Assembly (NCBI GenBank): GCA_002470825.1
Contig: DKOR01000016.1
Coordinates: 1 to 25,011, forward strand
DNA: 25,011 nt
Direction of reading: 5' to 3'
From: Thiotrichaceae bacterium UBA7357
Lineage (GTDB): Bacteria > Pseudomonadota > Gammaproteobacteria > Eutrophobiales > Eutrophobiaceae
Part shown: positions 6,824 through 14,924 of the stretch, piece after piece
How the letters are laid out: each line of letters begins with the position of its first letter
Numbering within the stretch: the stretch's first letter is position 1
Notes under the pieces: model-generated
Seen by the model: the letters and a program-made list of their open reading frames with translations, nothing else
Told to the model about the DNA's origin: nothing
Databases searched by the model: none
Translations under genes and position numbers: made by a program

Positions 6824-9127
6824 ATGTTCGACCATTCAGAAATCTTAAAAAATTCATTATTGAATGCATTAAAGGATAAGAGCTCAACCTATCAACCTAG
6901 GACTAGGCATCTAGATAACGACCAGAAACCTATCCATATAAATCGACTGATATTTGAAGACTCTCCTTACCTATTGCAACATGCGCATAATCCGGTTGAC
7001 TGGTTTTCATGGGGCAATGAGGCATTTGCAAAAGCAAGAACAGAAAACAAACCAATATTCTTGTCCATTGGTTATTCAACCTGTCATTGGTGTCATGTCA
7101 TGGAAGAAGAAAGTTTTGATAATAAAGAAGTTGCAAAATGCATGAATGAGTTTTTTGTTTGTATCAAGGTTGACCGAGAATGCTATCCTGACATTGATAC
7201 ATATTATATGACGGCGCTGATGTTGATGCAGGGTCATGGTGGCTGGCCAATGAGTAGTTTCTTGACACCCGAAGGCAAACCTTTTTTTAGTGGCACTTAC
7301 TATCAGCCAAACCAACTTATTAAGTTAATGAATCATATGAATGATGCCTGGAATAATCAGCCCACTACAATTTTGGAACAAGCCAATTCAATAAATACAC
7401 AAGTCTCTACCGCGATGCAAACTCAAAAATCGCTTAATGAGATTGGCACTAATATCATAGATATAACAGCGCAATCTATAATGAATCATTATGATAAAGA
7501 CAATGGAGGTTTTGGCCAAGCACCTAAATTCCCGAATGAATCTTACCTTTACTTTTTACTTGAATACGCCATTTTGTCAGGCGAAGAAAATAATTTAAAT
7601 GCCGTCATAAAAACATTACATATTCAAAGTTGTGGTGGTATTTATGATCAAATCGCCGGGGGCTTTCATAGATATTCAACTGACCAAAATTGGTTGATTC
7701 CACATTTCGAAAAAATGCTATACAACCAGGCAAATCTATCTTTTGTCTTTACACAAGCCTATACAATTACAGGTGCAAAAGATTTTAAACGCATTGCTTT
7801 TGAAACATTAGATTATGTTAGTCATGAAATGACAAACGAAGACGGAAGCTTTTATTCTGCTAGTGATGCTGATAGTGAAGGTGAAGAAGGCCTTTTCTTT
7901 ATTTGGGATAAAGAAGAGATTGAAACATTACTAGAAGAAAAGGCTGAAGAATTCATCAAGTTATATCAAATCACGTCAGCAGGTAATTTTGAAAGAAAAA
8001 ATATTCTTAATTTGTTAAAGCCTTTAGAAGACTACGCTAATGAAAATAATTTAGATTATGAAAAATTAGTAACTCGACTAGCAATTAATAAAAAAATATT
8101 ATGGGAAGCAAGAAAGAATCGTACTCCGCCACTACGTGATGATAAAGTTATTACTGCTTGGAACGCAATGACTATAAAATCATTTGCCTATGTTGGACAA
8201 CAGCTGGGTAGAAAAGATTATATTGAGATTGCCATCAGAGCTGCTAATGCTCTTTTAGAGAAAAATAAAACTGAAACAGGTCAACTAAGTCGCTCCAGTC
8301 TGGAAGGTCAAGCCTCTATTCCTGCCTTACAAGAAGACTATGCGTATTTAGCGGAAGCTCTATTACAAATCTATGATGTTACTCAAGACAGCCAATGGCT
8401 TAAACATGCGGTAAATTTATCTGACGCTATGATTACAAATTTTTGGGACAAAGAAGAAGGTGGTTTCTTCATGTGTAGCCAAAACAATAGCAATTTGTTA
8501 CCTGCATCACCAAAAGAAATCAATGATAACGCTACTTCTTCGGGTAATTCCGTTGCGTTAAGAACATTACAACGACTAGCAAGACGTACTGGAGATAAAC
8601 GTTATCATTCCATGGTCCAACAATTAATTATGGCTTATTCACATGACATCACTCAACGCCCATATATCTGTAGTTATTTAATGTGTGGAATGTTGGAGAT
8701 GTTTGTTGGGGAACAATCCCATCAACAATGGTGTGCTGATGGCAATATTCATGTTTCAGCCGTATGCAATAAAGTTAAAGAAAAATATAAATTAGTACTA
8801 ACCATAACTCTTGCTGATAAATGGCATCTCAACCAAATAAAAGATGAATTTAATCTCTCCGTTCCGGTTTCTGTCCAAGCTATTGAGGGATGGACAATCG
8901 AGCATATACTTTATCCCGCATTCATAACTAAAACACTTGGCTTTCAGAAAGAGCCTATGAATATTTTTGAAGGTACGATTCAGATTAGTGCAGATTTATC
9001 AAATGATAGCAATGAGATTACTTTTCCAAAGAATTTATTGAAATTAAAGCTAGGGTTACAAGCTTGCGATGAGAGCAAATGTCTAGCTCCTGAGAATGTG
9101 AGCTGCATTATACCTATCTTCGAGTAA
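6824..9127 (+). CDS. DUF255/YyaL-type thioredoxin-fold protein (SPATA20 family) with DsbD-alpha-like C-terminal domain
   Basis: Member of the conserved YyaL/SPATA20 family: an N-terminal thioredoxin-like domain followed by an (alpha/alpha)6-barrel like that of N-acylglucosamine epimerases. The biochemical role is not established. Visible signatures are SPYLLQHAHNPVDWF, the redox-like motif CHWCHVM (Cys87 and Cys90), GHGGWPMS, the barrel motifs GGFGQAPKFP and GGFHRYSTDQNWLIPHFEKMLYNQA, and KVITAWNAM. At 767 residues it is longer than usual. About 100 extra C-terminal residues (from ~667, WHLNQIKDEF, to CDESKCLAPE with Cys748 and Cys753) resemble the N-terminal DsbD (alpha) redox domain. No signal peptide is visible, so it appears cytosolic. 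The first ~40 residues are poorly conserved. It is a stand-alone transcription unit, convergent with the methyltransferase gene 13 nt away. Confidence 0.85.
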   Translation: MFDHSEILKNSLLNALKDKSSTYQPRTRHLDNDQKPIHINRLIFEDSPYLLQHAHNPVDWFSWGNEAFAKARTENKPIFLSIGYSTCHWCHVMEEESFDNKEVAKCMNEFFVCIKVDRECYPDIDTYYMTALMLMQGHGGWPMSSFLTPEGKPFFSGTYYQPNQLIKLMNHMNDAWNNQPTTILEQANSINTQVSTAMQTQKSLNEIGTNIIDITAQSIMNHYDKDNGGFGQAPKFPNESYLYFLLEYAILSGEENNLNAVIKTLHIQSCGGIYDQIAGGFHRYSTDQNWLIPHFEKMLYNQANLSFVFTQAYTITGAKDFKRIAFETLDYVSHEMTNEDGSFYSASDADSEGEEGLFFIWDKEEIETLLEEKAEEFIKLYQITSAGNFERKNILNLLKPLEDYANENNLDYEKLVTRLAINKKILWEARKNRTPPLRDDKVITAWNAMTIKSFAYVGQQLGRKDYIEIAIRAANALLEKNKTETGQLSRSSLEGQASIPALQEDYAYLAEALLQIYDVTQDSQWLKHAVNLSDAMITNFWDKEEGGFFMCSQNNSNLLPASPKEINDNATSSGNSVALRTLQRLARRTGDKRYHSMVQQLIMAYSHDITQRPYICSYLMCGMLEMFVGEQSHQQWCADGNIHVSAVCNKVKEKYKLVLTITLADKWHLNQIKDEFNLSVPVSVQAIEGWTIEHILYPAFITKTLGFQKEPMNIFEGTIQISADLSNDSNEITFPKNLLKLKLGLQACDESKCLAPENVSCIIPIFE

Positions 9128-9139
9128 AGAAAAACTAGC

Positions 9140-9829
9140 TTAAGTCGATATTTCCTCCACCACTCTATTTGATTTTTTTGTTAAATCTCTTAAATCAAGG
9201 TCTGTTTTATTGAGGTATTGTTCTGCGTAAATTTCCAAATCTGTTATTTCAGGTAATCTGAAATTCGATGTAAAGAGTATTACGTTGAAATAATCAGGAA
9301 CTTCTAAACAAGAAATGTTATCGAAATGATTTTTCATTAGTGATAAGATACGAAGCATATTATGTTCAGATTCTGATAAAACATTAATCGCCAATACACC
9401 TTTATTATTAAGAGAATTATCCATGTTTTTGTAAAAGGCATCGTCATATAAACAAACGGGATGTTCTTCAGAATTGAAGATATCACATAAAGTAATATCG
9501 TAAGATCTTTTTTCACTGGCCAAGAATACTTCTGCAGAGGTATTAACTATTTGACATTCATCTCCTATTAAAAACTCTTTGGCTAACTGGATTATTACTT
9601 CAGTTGACTCAAGTGAAGTAATCATCACATCTGGCAACTTTTTGATACAAAATCTTTCTATTGAACCACAACCAGAACCTAAATCCAGTAACTGTCTTGG
9701 TTTCGAACAAAATAATAACGTTACTAGCAGTGCTTGTATATTCGGCAATAAAATCTGACTAGGTGAATTGGTGTCCATCAATCCTTGAATTGAGTCACCC
9801 CCCAATCTGCAGTCAGCGATAATTTTCAA
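9140..9829 (-). CDS. Spermidine-synthase-like methyltransferase-fold protein, 5' end out of frame
   Basis: A Rossmann-fold protein of the spermidine synthase/SAM-methyltransferase class. The glycine-rich loop is LLDLGSGCGSIERF, followed by the acidic strand end SLES and the later DITLCDIFNSEEHP and LAINVLSESE. The substrate is unknown and no SpeE-specific evidence is seen. This open frame (229 codons with a TTG start at 9829) begins inside the family's first beta region: GGDSIQGLM corresponds to the usual '..IQS.M'. The preceding part is encoded in another frame upstream (9926-9813, separate entry). Either the gene is a recent pseudogene, or a shortened protein is made from TTG 9829, which has no good ribosome binding site. 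It converges on the DUF255 gene and diverges from rapA. Confidence 0.7.
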   Translation of the reverse strand: MKIIADCRLGGDSIQGLMDTNSPSQILLPNIQALLVTLLFCSKPRQLLDLGSGCGSIERFCIKKLPDVMITSLESTEVIIQLAKEFLIGDECQIVNTSAEVFLASEKRSYDITLCDIFNSEEHPVCLYDDAFYKNMDNSLNNKGVLAINVLSESEHNMLRILSLMKNHFDNISCLEVPDYFNVILFTSNFRLPEITDLEIYAEQYLNKTDLDLRDLTKKSNRVVEEIST

Positions 9830-9926
9830 ACTCGCAAACCTCTATTAATTGGTCACCGACAAGTTCCGCATGGACAATCTGACTTTGTTCTGATGCTAAA
9901 TCATATATCTTTTCTAGTAGTGTCAT
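9813..9926 (-). pseudogene. Detached 5' end of the spermidine-synthase-like gene
   Basis: An ATG frame of 37 codons (MTLLEKIYDLASEQSQ...) ends at TGA 9815-9813. Its last residues, VCEFENYR, fit the strand-turn that precedes '..IQS.M' in spermidine-synthase-like proteins, and the downstream frame supplies GGDSIQGLM. The two can be joined by a single +1 shift near 9816-9837 (for example in the AAAA run). Alternatively, reading TGA as Trp and dropping one base from a run of six G (9803-9798) gives YRWLQIGGDSIQ, the best family-like sequence. Whichever applies, the gene appears disrupted. Confidence 0.55.
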
Positions 9927-10027
9927 CTTCAATTTTCAGCATCATGTTCTAAACTTGCATTATATTACCCAAATACAATGACGCCTGATAATATTCGTCT
10001 CACATATATATAAATAAAATATAGGCA

Positions 10028-12847
10028 GTGAATTTGTCAGAGTTTGTAATCGGCCAACGCTGGGTCAGTCACACTGAGACAGAACTTGGTTTAGGCATAA
10101 TTGTTGGCGTTGACGGTCGTCACATTACAATTAGTTTTCCTGCTGTCAGCGAGGAGCGACTCTATGCCGTTCAAACTGCACCACTTACTCGCATTGAGTA
10201 TAAATCAGGTGAAACTATACGTACAAAAGAAGATCGTATCTTTCAGGTTCTCAAAGTAAAACCGCATCAAGGTCGATTTATTTATCATGTAAACGATTCC
10301 GAAGGTAAGGAACATGATGTAGATGAACTTGATTTAAACAGCTTCGTTGAACTCACCTCTCCAAAACAACGCTTGACCAGTGGACAACTCGATAGTATCA
10401 AGGCCTACCAGCTAAGATGTGAGACGTTATTGTTGTTGAACCGACTTCAGCAATCACCCGTCAAAGGTCTACTAGGATCACGTACAAACCTCTTACCGCA
10501 TCAAACTTATATTGCATACGAAGTCGCAAAGAGATTTGCCCCGCGTGTCTTGCTGGCTGATGAAGTTGGCCTTGGCAAGACCATAGAAGCTGGTATGATC
10601 CTGCATTATCAACTCCATACAGGTCTGGCAAATCGTGTACTAATAGTCGTACCTAATACTCTGACACATCAATGGTTAGTAGAAATGCTTCGCCGGTTTA
10701 ATCTGCGCTTTGCCTTGTTTAATACCGAGCGATTACTTGCTTTACGTGAAGAAGAAGGCAACCCATTCGAAAGTGAACAATTAATTATTTGTAGCCTCGA
10801 TAATCTGACCAGTGAATCGAGCCTGTTCAACGATGCTCTGAAAGCAGACTGGGATATGGTCGTCGTGGATGAAGCACACCACTTACATTGGAGTGAAGGT
10901 AGTGAGGGTCACGGTTATCGTTGTATTGAAGCATTAGCCAAACAATGCTGTGGGTTATTACTTCTGACCGCGACACCTGAACAAGTCGGTAATGTGAGTC
11001 ACTTTGCACGTCTGCGCCTACTCGACCCCGCGCGTTTTCATGACCACAATAGCTTCATGCAGGAAGAAAAGGGTTATCAACAACTGAGTGAGACCGTTAA
11101 GGTCTTACTAGATCAAAGAGACAAGCCCCTGAGTGAGACAACATTAGGTTTATTAAGAACATATCTAGAGGATGAAGCGCCAAAAAGTAACCAACCTTCT
11201 ATCGAAGAACGCGAAAATATTGTCAGCAAACTCCTCGATCGCCATGGTACAGGACGTGTATTCTTACGCAATACGCGTAAGGCGATAAAGGGTTTCCCAA
11301 AAAGAATGTTACATCCCATGCCTCTAGCCTATCCTGATATATATTCAAGCCTTTCAGGGAAAAAAAATCTGTTTCCTGAACTAGAGATCAAAAACGAAGA
11401 CTGGCTAGAACAAGACCCACGTGTTCAATACTTAATCACGTTATTAGTGAAGTTAAAGTCTAAAAAAGTATTAGTCATTTGCGCCAATGCAAAGACCGCA
11501 ACATGCTTAGTCAAATACTTACAACTCAAAATAGGTATCCGCTGTGCGGTATTTTACGAAGGACTTAGTATTATTGAACGTGACCGTGCTGCAGCCTACT
11601 TTTCTGACACAGAGGGTGGTGCACAAATACTCGTCTGTTCCGAGATTGGTAGCGAGGGCCGCAACTTTCAGTTTGCACATCATCTCGTGTTATTCGATCT
11701 TCCATTAAACCCTGATTTATTGGAGCAGCGTATAGGTCGTTTGGATCGTATCGGTCAAACAGAAACCATTAATATACACGTGCCTTATTTTGAGAATTCG
11801 GCACAAGAGATCCTCTTTAAATGGTATAACAACGGTCTAAATATCTTTATCCAAAGTTGTGCTGCAGCTTATTCCATCTATGAAAAATTTGAGAAACCAC
11901 TCAACGCGGCTTTAGATAAATTCTATACTGACATCACCTTATTGATAAATGATACCAAAACTCACACCTATAATGTAAAACAAGCCATGCATGATGGTAG
12001 AGATAGACTTGTTGAGTTGAACTCTTGTCGCAAAGACATCGCTGAAAAAATCATTGAGTCTATCAGTGAAGCAGAGAACCCAAAAATCTTGATGGACTAC
12101 ATGGAAAAAATGTTCGATGTCTATGGCGTCGATCATGAAGAACATTCAAAAAATACCTGGATACTGCATCCTAGCGACCATATGCGCACTGGTTACTTCC
12201 CTGGACTTAGTGACCAAAGTATTACCATAACCTTCGACCGTAGCAAGGCATTAAGCCGTGAGGATTTCTCCTTCGTCAGTTTGGAACATCCCATGGTCTC
12301 CGAGGCTGTCGAGATGGTATTAACCAGTGAAATAGGTAATGCCTGTATAACTACTATAGAAATGGAAAGTATCGAACGCGGCACCATCATGTTAGAAACA
12401 TTCTCCAGCATCAACACCATTGCACCAAAAAAACTACAAGTCGATCGTTTCTTGCCGATTACTCCCCTACGTACGCTAATAAGTAAAGACAAAAAAAACT
12501 ATACGAAACTATTAAGTCACAACAAACTCAATACGCTTGGTCAAAAGATAGAGCGCCAAACCGCACAAGAAATTATCAAACAGATCAAACTAGAAATAGA
12601 AACCATGCTTGACTTCGCTATGAGATTCACAGATTCAAGAATCCCCGAAGTACGTGCAGAAGCAAAGCATCGTGTTGATAAATTACTTGGTGCAGAGATA
12701 GCTCGTCTAAAACAGTTGAAAAAGAAAAATAAAACAATCAGACAAGAAGAGATAGAGTTTATGGAGGAACAGATTTATGCTTGCAAAGAAGCAATCAATC
12801 ATGCGAAATACGAGCTACAAGCAGTACGATTAGTAATCGTTCAGTAA
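10028..12847 (+). CDS. rapA: RNA polymerase-associated ATPase RapA (HepA), Swi2/Snf2 family
   Basis: Swi2/Snf2 ATPase that binds RNA polymerase and recycles it from stalled post-termination complexes. 939 residues against 968 in E. coli, collinear throughout. The N-terminal Tudor-like region starts FVIGQRWVSHTETELGLG. The ATPase core has Walker A DEVGLGKT (about 178-185), DEAH in VVVDEAHHLHWSE (about 281), LLLTATPEQ, and the helicase C lobe VCSEIGSEGRNFQF followed by QRIGRLDRIGQ (about 537-577). The C-terminal region, from PSDHM and FPGLSDQSITITFDR to the end ELQAVRLVIVQ, matches the family. The start is GTG 10028. It puts GQRW at the family's position, but the only AGG is 2 nt before the GTG, too close to be convincing. 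Single gene, divergent from the methyltransferase and convergent with sspB. Confidence 0.97.
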   Translation: MNLSEFVIGQRWVSHTETELGLGIIVGVDGRHITISFPAVSEERLYAVQTAPLTRIEYKSGETIRTKEDRIFQVLKVKPHQGRFIYHVNDSEGKEHDVDELDLNSFVELTSPKQRLTSGQLDSIKAYQLRCETLLLLNRLQQSPVKGLLGSRTNLLPHQTYIAYEVAKRFAPRVLLADEVGLGKTIEAGMILHYQLHTGLANRVLIVVPNTLTHQWLVEMLRRFNLRFALFNTERLLALREEEGNPFESEQLIICSLDNLTSESSLFNDALKADWDMVVVDEAHHLHWSEGSEGHGYRCIEALAKQCCGLLLLTATPEQVGNVSHFARLRLLDPARFHDHNSFMQEEKGYQQLSETVKVLLDQRDKPLSETTLGLLRTYLEDEAPKSNQPSIEERENIVSKLLDRHGTGRVFLRNTRKAIKGFPKRMLHPMPLAYPDIYSSLSGKKNLFPELEIKNEDWLEQDPRVQYLITLLVKLKSKKVLVICANAKTATCLVKYLQLKIGIRCAVFYEGLSIIERDRAAAYFSDTEGGAQILVCSEIGSEGRNFQFAHHLVLFDLPLNPDLLEQRIGRLDRIGQTETINIHVPYFENSAQEILFKWYNNGLNIFIQSCAAAYSIYEKFEKPLNAALDKFYTDITLLINDTKTHTYNVKQAMHDGRDRLVELNSCRKDIAEKIIESISEAENPKILMDYMEKMFDVYGVDHEEHSKNTWILHPSDHMRTGYFPGLSDQSITITFDRSKALSREDFSFVSLEHPMVSEAVEMVLTSEIGNACITTIEMESIERGTIMLETFSSINTIAPKKLQVDRFLPITPLRTLISKDKKNYTKLLSHNKLNTLGQKIERQTAQEIIKQIKLEIETMLDFAMRFTDSRIPEVRAEAKHRVDKLLGAEIARLKQLKKKNKTIRQEEIEFMEEQIYACKEAINHAKYELQAVRLVIVQ

Positions 12848-13010
12848 TACAACTACTTTAGTATTATAATTTTCTTATGTTTACTCACACCTGAAATATA
12901 CATTAATAAGTTTATGCTATGTTCGTATGAGCTTTTCCTGCATTTGTTATTAAGCTTCCTTCATTAATATGGGATATTCGAATCAAGAAGATTGTAAATA
13001 GTGACGAAGG

Positions 13011-13430
13011 TTACTTAATAACTTTCAGATACGATCGATCTTTTTTATTTTCTTTTCTCTTTTCAACTGGCTGCTCTATTGCAGAATTAGAAGTGTTATC
13101 ATCAGCGTCTGCGACTTCCTCATTTTCTTCTGGAAAAACCATCCCTTGACCATTCTCTTTAGCATAGATAGCTACTACAGCATGACTTGGAAAATAAACA
13201 TTCATATTTTTTCCAGAAAAACTAGCCTTGAAGCTAATATAATCATTACTAAGATCCATATCACGTGCGGCACTTGGAGAGATATTTAAGACAATTTTAC
13301 CATCTTCAACAAAATCACGTGGAATGTCCATATCTCCCACATTCGCATCAATTAAGACATATGGCGTTAGTCGATTATCATTAATCCAGTCATACAAAGC
13401 ACGCAACAAGTAAGGTTTATTTGAATTCAT
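13011..13430 (-). CDS. sspB: ClpXP protease specificity-enhancing factor SspB
   Basis: Adaptor that tethers ssrA-tagged proteins to ClpX for degradation. The dimeric substrate-binding domain is intact: PYLLRALYDWINDN, TPYVLIDANV, GKIVLNISPSAARDMDLSNDYISF, and VYFPSHAVVAIYAKENGQGM. A disordered acidic linker (EENEEVADADDN) follows, then the C-terminal ClpX-binding peptide ending YLKVIK. 139 residues, shorter than E. coli (165) mainly in the linker. It follows sspA by 37 nt. A strong Shine-Dalgarno-like GGAGGAG lies at 13459-13453, 22 nt before the ATG, farther than normal. A TAACT/AGTTA pairing between them could bring it closer. Confidence 0.95.
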   Translation of the reverse strand: MNSNKPYLLRALYDWINDNRLTPYVLIDANVGDMDIPRDFVEDGKIVLNISPSAARDMDLSNDYISFKASFSGKNMNVYFPSHAVVAIYAKENGQGMVFPEENEEVADADDNTSNSAIEQPVEKRKENKKDRSYLKVIK

Positions 13431-13467
13431 AACTTAATATCTATCCGAGTTACTCCTCCAAAAAAGA

Positions 13468-14097
13468 TTAAGTTGCGTTATATTCGCTTTCGAGTCCAGA
13501 CAAGCTAGTTTTAAATGCTTCACGTTCAAAAAGATGGTCGGCATATTGTTGTAAAGGTTTGCCTGACATAGGAAGCTTAATGCCATATTCGTTTAGTCGC
13601 AACATCAATGGCGCCATGCAACAGTCGACAAGCGAATATTCTTCAGACATGAAATAAGGCATTTGCGCGAACGCAGGCGCAATTGAAGTGAGATTATCGC
13701 GAAGTACTTTCTTGGCGTTGGCTGCAACTATTTCATTATCGTTGTCCAGCTCTGTAACTACTGAGTACAAATCGCGCATTACGCGATATCGTAATTGTCG
13801 ATTGCTTGCACGATTGACAGGATCGACTGGCATCAATGGCGGATGTGGAAAACGCTCATCCAGATATTCCATAATGATATGCGCATCATAAAGTACCAGA
13901 TCGCGGTCTATTAGAGTCAGAATTGAATTATACGGATTTAGCTCATTCAGCTCTTGAGGTCTGTCATCATCATCTATAAAGTTAATCTCAACATTGACGT
14001 CCTTTTCAGCTAAAACGATGCGTACAGCATGTCCAATAGGACTAATACTGTCCGAATATAAAACCATTAATGAACGGCGATTGGCGACGGTTGCCAT
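13468..14097 (-). CDS. sspA: Stringent starvation protein A (RNA polymerase-associated, GST fold)
   Basis: GST-fold protein without GST activity that binds the sigma70 RNA polymerase holoenzyme and regulates stress and virulence genes. The N-terminal thioredoxin-like domain reads MVLYSDSISPIGHAVRIVLAEK; the hallmark PHP surface motif is present in ERFPHPPLMPVDPV. The helical domain includes RYRVMRDLYSV and MPYFMSEEYSLVDCCMAPLMLRL. At 209 residues it is of normal length. The start is supported by GGAGAG 8 nt upstream (on the minus strand, just beyond 14097). It follows petC by 77 nt, the common gammaproteobacterial petABC-sspAB order, and probably shares at least part of its transcript. Confidence 0.96.
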   Translation of the reverse strand: MATVANRRSLMVLYSDSISPIGHAVRIVLAEKDVNVEINFIDDDDRPQELNELNPYNSILTLIDRDLVLYDAHIIMEYLDERFPHPPLMPVDPVNRASNRQLRYRVMRDLYSVVTELDNDNEIVAANAKKVLRDNLTSIAPAFAQMPYFMSEEYSLVDCCMAPLMLRLNEYGIKLPMSGKPLQQYADHLFEREAFKTSLSGLESEYNAT

Positions 14098-14174
14098 ACT
14101 ATTTACTCTCCAGCCATGTTCGAAAGCGCGGGATTATACACCAGATTCAAAAATAATGGAGTTAGGTTTCAAAC

Positions 14175-14924
14175 TTAATGAATATCACGCCAATATTCTT
14201 TCTTCAACATATAAGCAATGATCATAAAAACAAACAGATACACGAGAACCCAGAAACCAATCTTACCGCGTTTTAGTTTAATTGGTTCGCCCAGATAGAC
14301 CATGAAGTTCACTAAATCACGTATTGTTTGGTCATACTTTTCTTCGCTTTGTATGCCCGGTGTAATAATTTCTAAATCATCATACGTAGGACTGTGATGC
14401 ACGGCACCTTCTGATTCTATAAGAGACAATTGTTGTGCACCTTGCAACTCCCACAGCACATGCGGCATACCGACATCCTTAAATGTCAAATTATTGACAC
14501 CAAATGGGCGTGATTTATCCACATAGAATGTTTTGAAGTAACTATAAAGCCAATCTGCCCCACGAGCACGTGCAATAACCGATAAATCAGGTGGAGAAAC
14601 TCCAAAAAAACTCAAAGAGTCGGACTTAGTCATGGCAATAGTCATGGTTTCGCCAACTTTATCTGTGCCAAACATGAAGTTAGCTTTTAAAACATCTTCA
14701 CTAATACCAAGATCCTGACCCATCCTGTTATAACGCATATATGCGGCAGCATGACAACTCAAGCAATAATTGACGAAAGTTCTAGCCCCACGTTGCAATG
14801 ATTCTTGATTAGAAAGGTCAACCTCCATATGCATTAATTTTGCTCCAACTGCTGCAGAAACATTTACTGAGAGCACCACCAGGAAAATGAACGTTAACTT
14901 ATACAACAGTCTATGGCTTGGCAT
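14175..14924 (-). CDS. petC: Cytochrome c1 of the ubiquinol-cytochrome c reductase (bc1) complex
   Basis: Membrane-anchored c-type cytochrome that takes electrons from the Rieske protein and passes them to soluble cytochrome c in the periplasm. It has a Sec signal (LTFIFLVVLSVNVSA), the haem-binding CLSCH (Cys54, Cys57, His58) and the axial Met in VGMPHVLWELQG (Met153). Other family stretches are RGARTFVNYC and SPPDLSVIARARGADWLYSYFKTFY. A single C-terminal membrane anchor (about 222-240) is followed by a basic tail KKEYW. 249 residues. The ATG overlaps the petB stop by 1 nt, indicating coupled translation. Confidence 0.97.
   Translation of the reverse strand: MPSHRLLYKLTFIFLVVLSVNVSAAVGAKLMHMEVDLSNQESLQRGARTFVNYCLSCHAAAYMRYNRMGQDLGISEDVLKANFMFGTDKVGETMTIAMTKSDSLSFFGVSPPDLSVIARARGADWLYSYFKTFYVDKSRPFGVNNLTFKDVGMPHVLWELQGAQQLSLIESEGAVHHSPTYDDLEIITPGIQSEEKYDQTIRDLVNFMVYLGEPIKLKRGKIGFWVLVYLFVFMIIAYMLKKEYWRDIH

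Noticed and set aside
12848..13010. AATAC...GTATT repeat as a shared terminator between rapA and sspB
   Set aside because: The stem is only 5 bp of mainly A/T pairs and lacks a clean T-run.
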